64,000 nucleotides of DNA from Thalassobacillus devorans (GTDB lineage: Bacteria; Bacillota; Bacilli; Bacillales; Halobacillaceae), in the NCBI RefSeq assembly GCF_900176565.1, contig NZ_FXEH01000003.1, positions 124,001 through 188,000 on the forward strand. The letters run 5' to 3'. This document shows, in pieces, positions 32,818 through 39,894 of the stretch. Both the position numbers and the translations under genes were made by a program. Below the pieces are notes generated by a model that had not been told where the DNA came from, searched no databases, and saw only the letters and a list, made by a program, of their open reading frames with translations. Positions within the stretch are counted from its first letter, which is position 1; every line of letters begins with the position of its first letter.

Positions 32818-34032
32818 ATGGTTGAAATAAAGCTTCATGATATCGGGGAGGGAATGACCGAAGCAGAGGTGACACATTTTCTTGTGAAGCCTGGTGATAA
32901 GGTGGCTGTCGATCAACCGGTAGTAGAGGTTTCTACAGATAAAATGACAGCCGAAATCCCGGCTCCACAACAAGGGGTAGTCAAGGAACTGTTAGTGGAA
33001 GAGGGAAAGACCATTTCCATCGGGACAACGGTGGTCGTACTTGAAACCTCCGGCGAAGCGGAACGGGAAACCGCCGCTACAGTGGAATTAGAGAAAGAAC
33101 CAGTGAAAGCGGAAGCCCCTCTGGTTCAAAGGTTCGAAGTTACGGCTCCGGACCGGCGTGTCAAGGCTGCGCCTTACACAAGGAAGGTAGCCCGCGAGCT
33201 TGACGTTGATATAGAACAGGTAGAAGGGAGCGGTATCAGAGGCAGGATTACAGTGGACGATGTTAAACGCTATGCTGCTGAGCCAGTTCCTGAAGCCCCT
33301 GCTAAAGTGGAAGAACAAACGGAAGTCACATCAGAAAATTCGGAGACGATTCCTTTTCGTGGCAGAAGAAAGCAGATTGCTAATAAGATGACGCAATCCC
33401 TATTTACCATTCCTCATTGTACGCACTTTGAGGAAATAGATGTCACGGAATTGCTTAGTATCAGACAGGAACTGAAGCAGGAGGAACTTTCTATTTCGGC
33501 GACTGCTTTTTTTGTCAAAGCCGTATCCGTGGCACTTCAGGAATTTCCGGTTTTCAACGCCAGACTCGATGAAGAAAACGAAGCCATCCGGATCATAAAG
33601 GAACATCACATCGGAATTGCTACGGATACAGCAGAAGGTCTGATTGTTCCTGTACTTAAAAATGTAGAGAAAAAGTCGTTACAGACAATCCATGAAGAAC
33701 TGAAAGCATTGACACAAAAAGCTGTTGAGAATCGCTTAAAGCGTGAAGAGATGACAGGAAGTACATTTACCATCAGTAATGTCGGCCCGCTTGGTGGCAG
33801 CATTGGGGCTACCCCGATCATCAACTATCCGGAAGTCGGGTTGATGGCTTTTCATAAAACAAAAAGAAGACCGATGGTGGTCAATGAGGACGAAATAGCA
33901 ATTCGTTCGATGATGAATATCTCGATGGTGTTCGATCATCGTGTGGCAGATGGCGGTACGGCAGTTTCATTCACCAACCGGGTGCAGACCTTGATAGAAC
34001 GACCATATTTACTATTCGTTGACTTGAAATAA
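32818..34032 (+). CDS. 2-oxoacid dehydrogenase E2 (dihydrolipoyl acyltransferase)
   Basis: Core acyltransferase that moves the acyl group from lipoyl to CoA. Domains in 404 residues: one lipoyl domain (1-77; lipoyl Lys42 in EVSTDKMTAEIP), linker, E1/E3-binding domain (about 115-150; APYTRKVARELDVD and GSGIRGRITVDDV), then the catalytic domain (about 175-404) with H374-x-x-x-D378-G. The start at 32818 is chosen because GGGGGAGG abuts the ATG at 32812. No E3 gene follows, so the complex must borrow lipoamide dehydrogenase. The next gene is hppD, not a branched-chain gene. Confidence 0.88.
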   Translation: MVEIKLHDIGEGMTEAEVTHFLVKPGDKVAVDQPVVEVSTDKMTAEIPAPQQGVVKELLVEEGKTISIGTTVVVLETSGEAERETAATVELEKEPVKAEAPLVQRFEVTAPDRRVKAAPYTRKVARELDVDIEQVEGSGIRGRITVDDVKRYAAEPVPEAPAKVEEQTEVTSENSETIPFRGRRKQIANKMTQSLFTIPHCTHFEEIDVTELLSIRQELKQEELSISATAFFVKAVSVALQEFPVFNARLDEENEAIRIIKEHHIGIATDTAEGLIVPVLKNVEKKSLQTIHEELKALTQKAVENRLKREEMTGSTFTISNVGPLGGSIGATPIINYPEVGLMAFHKTKRRPMVVNEDEIAIRSMMNISMVFDHRVADGGTAVSFTNRVQTLIERPYLLFVDLK

Positions 34033-34062
34033 TAAGAATTATTAATGTTGGAGGGATTACGT

Positions 34063-35184
34063 ATGAAAGAACAAGTTACACAAAAACAGGCGCCGGAAGC
34101 GGTTGAGGATTTTTTCCCGGTCAAAGAAGTGGATTACCTGGAATATTATACTGGAAATGCTAAGCAGGCAGCCCACTTTTTCTGTACGGCATTCGGGTTT
34201 GAACCGGTGGCGTATTCCGGATTGGAAACAGGAAATCGTGAAACAGTATCTTATGTGCTGCAGCAACGCAAGGTCAGGATTGTCGTAACGGGCACATTGA
34301 CAGAAAGCAGCAGAGTTGCTGAATTCACGAAAAAGCACGGAGACGGAGTGAAAGACGTTGCCCTTACGGTAGATGATGTCGATAAAGCTTACAAAGAAGC
34401 GGTATCTCGTGGTGCGATTGAAATTACGCCGCCATTCACGATCGATGATGAGTATGGGCCAGTGAAAAAAGCGGTAATTGGAACGTATGGCGATACGATC
34501 CATACTTTGGTGGAGCGTAAAGATTATAAAGGCGTGTTCATGCCTGGGTTCCTTCCAGCCGATTTCGAAATTCCTCATGAATCGGCCGGCATTGCCGCCA
34601 TCGATCATGTGGTCGGAAATGTAGAGCGGATGGAAGAATGGGTGTCCTATTATGAAAAAGTCATGGGCTTCAAGGAAATGCGCCACTTCTCGGATGAAGA
34701 TATTACAACCGAATATTCCGCGTTGATGTCAAAAGTGATGCACAACGGCGGGCGGATCAAATTCCCGATCAACGAACCAGCAGAAGGAAAGAGAAAATCT
34801 CAAATCGAAGAATATCTTGATTTCTATAATGGCCCTGGGGTGCAGCACATTGCCTTAATTACCGGAGATATCGTCGATACTGTAACCAAGCTTCGTGCAA
34901 ACGGTGTGGAATTCCTTAATACACCAGATGCCTATTACGATGAACTGTCCGACCGAGTCGGGGAAATAGATGAAGAAATCGACAAATTAAGAGAGTTGAA
35001 GATTCTCGTAGACCGGGATGATGAAGGCTATCTATTACAGATTTTCACAAAGCCGATCGTTGACCGTCCTACAATGTTCATTGAAATCATCCAGCGTAAA
35101 GGGGCCCGCGGGTTCGGGGAAGGAAACTTCAAGGCACTCTTCGAATCTATCGAACGGGAACAGGAACGAAGAGGAAATCTTTAA
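34063..35184 (+). CDS. hppD: 4-Hydroxyphenylpyruvate dioxygenase
   Basis: Fe(II) enzyme turning 4-hydroxyphenylpyruvate into homogentisate. The 373-residue protein has the two vicinal-oxygen-chelate halves; iron ligands are H182 (AIDHVVGNV), H262 (GPGVQHIAL) and E341 (MFIEIIQR), and the family signature GFGEGNFKALFESIE ends it. The ATG at 34063 follows TGGAGGG by 8 bases. Thirty bp after E2. It commits tyrosine (and hydroxylated phenylalanine) carbon to the homogentisate route. Confidence 0.95.
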   Translation: MKEQVTQKQAPEAVEDFFPVKEVDYLEYYTGNAKQAAHFFCTAFGFEPVAYSGLETGNRETVSYVLQQRKVRIVVTGTLTESSRVAEFTKKHGDGVKDVALTVDDVDKAYKEAVSRGAIEITPPFTIDDEYGPVKKAVIGTYGDTIHTLVERKDYKGVFMPGFLPADFEIPHESAGIAAIDHVVGNVERMEEWVSYYEKVMGFKEMRHFSDEDITTEYSALMSKVMHNGGRIKFPINEPAEGKRKSQIEEYLDFYNGPGVQHIALITGDIVDTVTKLRANGVEFLNTPDAYYDELSDRVGEIDEEIDKLRELKILVDRDDEGYLLQIFTKPIVDRPTMFIEIIQRKGARGFGEGNFKALFESIEREQERRGNL

Positions 35185-35211
35185 AAGAAGCTATAACTGC
35201 AGAATAAAATC

Positions 35212-35237
35212 AAGGGAGACTACGGTTCTCCCTTTTT
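35212..35237 (+). terminator. Intra-operon terminator after hppD
   Basis: AAGGGAGA (35212-35219), 7-base loop, TCTCCCTT (35227-35234), then TTT. It may lower expression of the downstream homogentisate genes relative to hppD. Confidence 0.7.
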
Positions 35238-35264
35238 CTACTAAGAAAGCGTGGTGGATCAATC

Positions 35265-35894
35265 ATGGAAATTAAACCCGATAGCCTGGCCTGGAAAGAC
35301 GCATATAAACTATTGATCGGTTCCGTGCTGCCCAGACCGATTGCTTTCGTTTCTACTGTGGATGCAGAAGGAAATGCGAATCTCGCCCCATTCAGTTTTT
35401 TTACCGGCATCTGTGCCGATCCGATGTTGATATGCTTTGCTCCTATGCTTCGTGGGACAGATGGTGAGAAGAAGGATACATTGCGGAGCATTGAAGCGAC
35501 GAAGGAATTTGTCATCAACGTTGTCAGCGAAGATTTTGCCGAACAAATGAATAATACCGCCATCGAGTATCAGTATGGTGTCGATGAATTCGAAGCTGCC
35601 GGATTAACGAAAGCAGCTAGTACTTCGGTTAAGCCCCCGCGTGTAAAAGAGAGCAGGGTGCACCTGGAGTGCGAGCTCCATGAATTGCTTCATTTTGGCA
35701 ATGAGCCAGGAGCAGGAAGCCTGGTGATTGGAAAGGTGAAGGTGGTTCAGGTAAATGACGATTTATATGAAAGTGGCCGTATCGATACAGAAAAATTGAA
35801 CCCAATCGGGCGGATGGCAGGCCAGAATTATACAAAAGCGATTGCCGAAATGTTCACGTTAGAACGGAAGAAAAGCCCTGAGGGATTAAAATGA
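35265..35894 (+). CDS. Flavin reductase-like split-barrel protein in hmg operon
   Basis: DIM6/NTAB-type FMN-binding split barrel, 209 residues: LLIGSVLPRPIAFVSTVDAE, NLAPFSFFTGICADPMLICF and VSEDFAEQMN are characteristic. Such proteins bind FMN and can be reductases. It is translationally coupled (ATGA) to the fumarylacetoacetate hydrolase and lies inside the tyrosine operon, where no flavin enzyme is expected in the textbook pathway. Maleylacetoacetate isomerase, the one missing step, is normally glutathione-dependent; whether this protein compensates is unknown. Confidence 0.8.
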   Translation: MEIKPDSLAWKDAYKLLIGSVLPRPIAFVSTVDAEGNANLAPFSFFTGICADPMLICFAPMLRGTDGEKKDTLRSIEATKEFVINVVSEDFAEQMNNTAIEYQYGVDEFEAAGLTKAASTSVKPPRVKESRVHLECELHELLHFGNEPGAGSLVIGKVKVVQVNDDLYESGRIDTEKLNPIGRMAGQNYTKAIAEMFTLERKKSPEGLK

Positions 35895-36808
35895 AATATA
35901 TCACGTTTATTAATAAACAAGGAAAGATAGCTGCAGGCTGGATAGACAAAGATGTAGTCGTAGATATGCATGAGGCTTCAAACGGTGAATTGCCGGCAGA
36001 CTTAGTGACGTTCCTTGAAAAAGAAGAAGCGTCTCGCGGTCTGGTTGATAAACTCGCAGATTCTTTGAATATAGATGATGCAGGAGTCTATCGAAAAGAA
36101 GAGGTGGATTTGTTAGCACCTTTGCCCCGGCCTGTCAGTGTCCGTGATTTCTATGCTTTTGAAGAACACGTAAAGACAGCGCGGGGCAAGCGCGGCCTCG
36201 ACGTGGTGCCCGAATGGTATGAGATTCCTGTTTTTTATTTTTCGAATCACCTGGCGATCAAAGGTCCGGAGGAAGAAGTGGCCAGGCCGGAAAACTGTAG
36301 ATGGCTGGATTATGAATTGGAAATCGCCTGTGTCATCGGGAAACAAGGCCGGAATATACCTGCTGCAGAGGCAGGTGATTATATATTCGGCTACTGCATC
36401 ATGAACGATTGGAGTGCCCGCGATCTGCAACGGCAGGAAATGAAGGTCGGCCTTGGACCTGCGAAGGGGAAAGATTTCGCTACTTCGATTGGTCCGTGGC
36501 TGGTCACGAAAGATGAGCTGGTTCCTTTTCAAAAAGACGGGCGTTATGACCTGGAAATGAAAGCGGCAGTAAATGGAAAGGTTCTCTCGGCAGGAAATTT
36601 TGAGACGATACATTATTCGTTTGCTGAAATGATCGAGCGTGCTTCCGCAGATGTCACACTTTACCCTGGCGAAGTGATCGGTTCAGGTACAGTTGGTACG
36701 GGTTGCATTCTGGAGTTAGGAACAGATGTACACCGGTGGCTGGAGCCGGGGGATGAAGTGTCTCTTGAAATTTCAGGGTTAGGAAAACTGACCAATAAAA
36801 TTATATAA
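35891..36808 (+). CDS. Fumarylacetoacetate hydrolase family protein
   Basis: C-C bond hydrolase giving fumarate and acetoacetate in the last step of homogentisate breakdown. The 305 residues contain the FAH metal site: an acidic pair in LDYELEIACVIGK, NDWSARDLQRQEM, and GKDFATSIGPWLV; GVIGSGTVGTGC-like C-terminal text (GEVIGSGTVGTGC) is typical. The length is of the short bacterial FAH type rather than the long eukaryotic enzyme. Start overlaps the previous stop. It could hydrolyse maleyl- as well as fumarylacetoacetate. Confidence 0.88.
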   Translation: MKYITFINKQGKIAAGWIDKDVVVDMHEASNGELPADLVTFLEKEEASRGLVDKLADSLNIDDAGVYRKEEVDLLAPLPRPVSVRDFYAFEEHVKTARGKRGLDVVPEWYEIPVFYFSNHLAIKGPEEEVARPENCRWLDYELEIACVIGKQGRNIPAAEAGDYIFGYCIMNDWSARDLQRQEMKVGLGPAKGKDFATSIGPWLVTKDELVPFQKDGRYDLEMKAAVNGKVLSAGNFETIHYSFAEMIERASADVTLYPGEVIGSGTVGTGCILELGTDVHRWLEPGDEVSLEISGLGKLTNKII

Positions 36809-36829
36809 GCAGTTGAAGGAGGGAGACGG

Positions 36830-37978
36830 GTGTTTTATCGAAGTTTAGGGGAGATTCCCCATAAGCGACATACCATGTTTAAGAAAGAAGACGGAACATT
36901 ATTTCGTGAACAAGTGATGGGAACGAAAGGCTTTTCAGGAACACAGTCGATCCTTTATCATCACCACATGCCGACCGAGGTGACAAAAGCGGAGCAGTTG
37001 TATAGCTACCTGCCTGAATTTGAAGAGCAGGATGCACTGAGGCACCGTCATTTCCAGACGCCGGAAGCCGATAGGGGTGGAAATGCGTTAGATGCCCGGA
37101 ATTATACGCTCGGGAATGAAGACTTATTGATGGGAACCATGAAAGTGACTGAACCGATGGAAGCTTTTTATCGCAATGGCGACGGAGATGAAATGTTATT
37201 CATTCATACTGGTGCAGGGAAGATTGAAAGTATGTTCGGTACGATTACTTACCGGAAAGGGGATTATATTGTTATCCCGATTGGAACCATTTATCGCCTG
37301 GTACCGGAGAGTGAAAGTCTCATCTTTTTTGTAGAGTCGTTCAGTCAGATTACGACGCCCAGGAGGTATCGCAATGAGTATGGCCAGTTGCTGGAACACA
37401 GCCCATTTTGTGAACGGGACATCCGCGGGCCGGAAAAGTTGGAAACCTACGATGACAAAGGTGAATTTGAAGTACTGACTAAATCCCGGGGCCATGTTCA
37501 TAAGCATATCTTTAACCACCATCCTCTGGATGTCGTCGGGTGGGATGGCTATCTTTATCCATGGGTGTTCAATGTCGAAGACTTCGAACCGATTACGGGA
37601 CGAATCCATCAGCCGCCTCCGGTCCATCAAACCTTTGAGGGGCATAATTTTGTCGTTTGTTCGTTTGTGCCACGTCTGTTCGACTACCACCCAGAGTCGA
37701 TTCCAGCTCCGTACTATCACAGCAACGTGAATAGTGACGAAGTGCTTTATTATGTCGAAGGGAATTTCATGAGCAGGAAAGGGATTAATGAGCGTTCGAT
37801 AACGCTGCATCCGAGCGGAATTCCTCATGGGCCGCATCCTGGAACGACAGAAGCAAGTATTGGCAAAAAGGAAACACTGGAACTGGCGGTCATGGTCGAC
37901 ACGTTCCGGCCGCTCAAAGTGGTAAAGCAGGCGAAGGATTATGAGGACTCAAACTATATGTATACATGGGTGGAATAA
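36830..37978 (+). CDS. hmgA: Homogentisate 1,2-dioxygenase
   Basis: Fe(II) ring-cleavage enzyme making maleylacetoacetate; 382-residue cupin protein. Recognisable segments: FNHHPLDVVGWDGYLYPW, the ligand stretch EVLYYVEGNFMSRKG and HPSGIPHGPHPG near the C-terminus. Shorter than the ~440-residue proteobacterial/human forms, as usual for Gram-positive members. GTG start at 36830 preceded by AAGGAGGGAG. Last gene before a strong terminator. Confidence 0.9.
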   Translation: MFYRSLGEIPHKRHTMFKKEDGTLFREQVMGTKGFSGTQSILYHHHMPTEVTKAEQLYSYLPEFEEQDALRHRHFQTPEADRGGNALDARNYTLGNEDLLMGTMKVTEPMEAFYRNGDGDEMLFIHTGAGKIESMFGTITYRKGDYIVIPIGTIYRLVPESESLIFFVESFSQITTPRRYRNEYGQLLEHSPFCERDIRGPEKLETYDDKGEFEVLTKSRGHVHKHIFNHHPLDVVGWDGYLYPWVFNVEDFEPITGRIHQPPPVHQTFEGHNFVVCSFVPRLFDYHPESIPAPYYHSNVNSDEVLYYVEGNFMSRKGINERSITLHPSGIPHGPHPGTTEASIGKKETLELAVMVDTFRPLKVVKQAKDYEDSNYMYTWVE

Positions 37979-37990
37979 AAGGCTTATGAA

Positions 37991-38020
37991 CGAAGCTGCT
38001 TACAGGCAGCTTCGTTTTTT
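37991..38020 (+). terminator. Terminator of the Phe/Tyr operon
   Basis: CGAAGCTGC (37991-37999), 6-base loop, GCAGCTTCG (38006-38014), then TTTTTT. Confidence 0.9.
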
Positions 38021-38034
38021 AAAAAATATCCGTA

Positions 38035-38135
38035 CTTGAAGACTCATTTTTGAGAAAATTGTTTCCATTGTGGTTATGATCCATTGGTGTTCCTGGAAAT
38101 CATTTGCTTTCAGACGTAAGTAATCGAGGTTTGTT
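38035..38135. repeat. Interspersed repeat, copy 3 (decayed 5' fragment)
   Basis: CTTGAAGACTCATTTTTGAG, ATTGTTTCCATTGTGGTTAT, TTCCTGGAAATCATTTGCTT and TAATCGAGG match the start of copies 1a and 2a with many substitutions. The hairpin and 3' module are missing. Confidence 0.65.
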
Positions 38136-38199
38136 AAAATTTTCACTAATAAAATGGGATTCATTATACTATTTTTGAGATTTTGTGGTATCATTAAAG

Positions 38200-38334
38200 T
38201 GATAAAGACATAAGGTAAGAAGACCGCAGTTGGCGCTGCGGTCTCTAGGATATCGATTCCCCCAGGGGATCGGCCGTCAGGAATAGACCTCTCCCAATCA
38301 ACTTGTCCAGGGTTAATAGGGAGGTCTATTTTTT
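38200..38334 (+). ncRNA. Candidate antisense RNA antitoxin
   Basis: On the + strand, hairpin AGACCGCAG-loop-CTGCGGTCT (38221-38244) is followed by a terminator: AATAGACCTCTCCC (38282-38295), loop, GGGAGGTCTATT (38319-38330) and TTTT. The terminator arm overlaps the 3' end of the opposing toxin frame (stop at 38326-38328). This is the arrangement of RatA/SR4-type antitoxins, which overlap the 3' end of the toxin mRNA. The 5' end is estimated; AT-rich DNA with TTGAGA at 38175 may hold the promoter. Confidence 0.65.
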
Positions 38335-38424
38335 ATTGGTCAGTTTGATGACCAGGGCGAGCAACGTAAGAATAAAGGTGCCGAACGCAAGCATCACCAT
38401 CAGGACTTCATACGTACCCATCAT
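38326..38424 (-). CDS. Type I toxin, holin-like small membrane peptide
   Basis: A 32-residue hydrophobic peptide: MMGTYEVLMVMLAFGT, then a helix of Ile/Leu/Thr/Ala, ending VIKLTNKK. The Y-E-x-L-M-x-M-(L/I)-x-F/I-G pattern and basic tail are those of the Bacillus BsrE/BsrG/TxpA and Hol_Tox-type toxins, which insert in the membrane. Ribosome site AAGGGGGTGAT is nearly perfect; it fits the ATG at 38424 (or 38421) better than the one at 38430. Promoter and opposing antisense RNA are visible. Well below usual gene-calling length. Confidence 0.82.
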   Translation of the reverse strand: MMGTYEVLMVMLAFGTFILTLLALVIKLTNKK

Positions 38425-38487
38425 AGGCATCACCCCCTTCTTCCTCGGACATGGGGCTAGCCGACCTCTCCCTACAAGATCGATATC

Positions 38488-38516
38488 TATTTACAAGGAT
38501 ACCATATTTTTCACAA
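38488..38516 (-). promoter_or_regulatory. Toxin promoter
   Basis: On the minus strand TTGTGA (38516-38511), 17-bp spacer, TAAATA (38493-38488). The 5' UTR then contains GGGAGAGGTC (complement of 38463-38472), which repeats a sequence of the antitoxin/3' region. Confidence 0.65.
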
Positions 38517-38619
38517 AAGGGGAACAAACGTTCTGCAAATAGGGAGAACGTTGTGAGAGATAGGATAAAAGTATGCTTTTTTTAATGCCGGGATGAAGCG
38601 AAATCAGCTTAGATAAGCC

Positions 38620-38780
38620 TATTAAATGAGACAATAGAGCTGTATATGAGATAGCATCCTAAGTATATGAGACAAAAAAGAAAATAAGAGAGACACTATC
38701 GGAATTATAATAGACAAATTTCAAAATAAATGAGACACCCCAACGCTTTATGAGAAATAAATTGCGTATATGAGACATCT
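38620..38780. repeat. Eight degenerate 20/21-bp units with TATGAGACA core
   Basis: GAGACA-like cores begin at 38628, 38648, 38669, 38690, 38711, 38732, 38752 and 38772: spacings 20, 21, 21, 21, 21, 20, 20. Most cores are preceded by an A/T-rich ATATAT- or AAAT-type half. The array lies between the toxin promoter and the nrdB terminator and contains no gene. Compare the 21-bp array at 6550. Confidence 0.75.
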
Positions 38781-38792
38781 GCACATTTGTGA

Positions 38793-38827
38793 AAAAAAGC
38801 CTCCGCTACTGCAATATTAGCGGAGGC
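38793..38827 (-). terminator. Terminator of nrdAB
   Basis: GCCTCCGCTA (38799-38808) and TAGCGGAGGC (38818-38827), with the A-run before it giving a T-tail on the minus transcript. Confidence 0.88.
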
Positions 38828-38847
38828 ATCTTCATAATTTAATATGT

Positions 38848-39882
38848 CTAGAGTTCATCAAACCCATTATCCTCGGACACTTTCGTATACTGCCTGGATT
38901 TCTGTTCGAAAAAATCAGATTTCCCTTCATCGACTTCCTGGTAGGCACGAATCCATTTCAACGGATTCTTATCATAGCCTTCGAAAGGTTTGCCGGCCCC
39001 CATTTGGCGACTCCGTTTATTAGCGATGAATTTAATATAGTCTTCTAACTCCGGCATCGTGATGCCAGGGAAGTTGTCGCCAATAATATAACGTCCCCAT
39101 TTAATTTCAAGCTCCGCCGCTTCACGGAATGTCTTCTCCACAAATCCACGATAATGAGAAGCATCAAGCTCTGGGTTTTCTTTCAATGTTTCCTTAAAAA
39201 TATTTGCGAACAGCGTGACATGAAGCTGTTCGTCCCGGTTGATATAGTTAATCATCGTACTGGTCGAAACCATTTTGCCGTTTCGGGCCAGGTTATAAAA
39301 GAAGGAGAACCCTGCGTAAAAGAACAGGCCTTCCAGGACGACATCATAAACGATGGACTCTAAGAAAGTTTCTGGTGACGGATTTTCTGCGAATGACTCG
39401 TATCCTCTTGTAATAAATTCATTCCGTTCTTTCAATACTTCATCATGCTTCCAGTACTCGAATATCGTTTCCTGTTCGCGCTGATCGACGAGGGAAGACA
39501 GGACATAAGAGTAAGACTGATTATGGACCACTTCCTGGAACGAAAGCACCTGCATCAAGGCAGCGAGGCTCGAATCAGTTAAATAATCTGCTATTTTACT
39601 GGAGTAGTCCGTTTGAATGGAATCAAGGAAAGCGAGCAGACCGATAATTTTCTTGAAAGTGTCCTGTTCCTGGTCTGACAGTGTGTACCATTGTTTGATG
39701 TCGTTGCTCATGTTGATTTCATTGGGTATCCAGAAGTTCGCCAGCATATTCTTATACATCGGGTACGCCCAGGGAAAACGTACATCATCCCAGTTCAGCA
39801 CATTGGAGCTATTCCCGTTAATAATCCCGGTAGATGCATTAGGCGCTTCGTGGTCCACCAATTTTCTTTCCTGTAACTTCAT
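38848..39882 (-). CDS. nrdB: Class I ribonucleotide reductase small (radical) subunit
   Basis: Beta subunit that generates the radical for deoxynucleotide synthesis; 344 residues. Metal ligands by pattern: Asp in LLAFLDSIQTDY, ExxH in FQEVVHNQSYSYV, Glu in YDVVLEGLFF, ExxH in RDEQLH. The radical Tyr is retained after HNQS (HNQSYSY). Ribosome site TAAGGAGGA includes the nrdA stop, 12 bp before. No nrdI is nearby. Named nrdB by context; class Ib (NrdF) cannot be ruled out. Downstream partner of nrdA under a B12 riboswitch. Confidence 0.9.
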   Translation of the reverse strand: MKLQERKLVDHEAPNASTGIINGNSSNVLNWDDVRFPWAYPMYKNMLANFWIPNEINMSNDIKQWYTLSDQEQDTFKKIIGLLAFLDSIQTDYSSKIADYLTDSSLAALMQVLSFQEVVHNQSYSYVLSSLVDQREQETIFEYWKHDEVLKERNEFITRGYESFAENPSPETFLESIVYDVVLEGLFFYAGFSFFYNLARNGKMVSTSTMINYINRDEQLHVTLFANIFKETLKENPELDASHYRGFVEKTFREAAELEIKWGRYIIGDNFPGITMPELEDYIKFIANKRSRQMGAGKPFEGYDKNPLKWIRAYQEVDEGKSDFFEQKSRQYTKVSEDNGFDEL

Positions 39883-39894
39883 GAATATTCCTCC

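Noticed and set aside
29591-34032. Reading the operon as branched-chain amino-acid degradation (leucine dehydrogenase plus bkd).
   Set aside because: The dehydrogenase matches phenylalanine dehydrogenases in its C-terminal NSFFS..RRPKW-type end and N-terminal text, there are no buk/ptb/lpdV genes, and hppD, FAH and hmgA follow. It is kept only as the alternative substrate hypothesis for E1/E2.
38620-38780. The TATGAGACA array as a CRISPR.
   Set aside because: Units are 20-21 bp in total with degenerate cores, no constant ~30-bp repeat and no unique spacers, and no cas genes are near.
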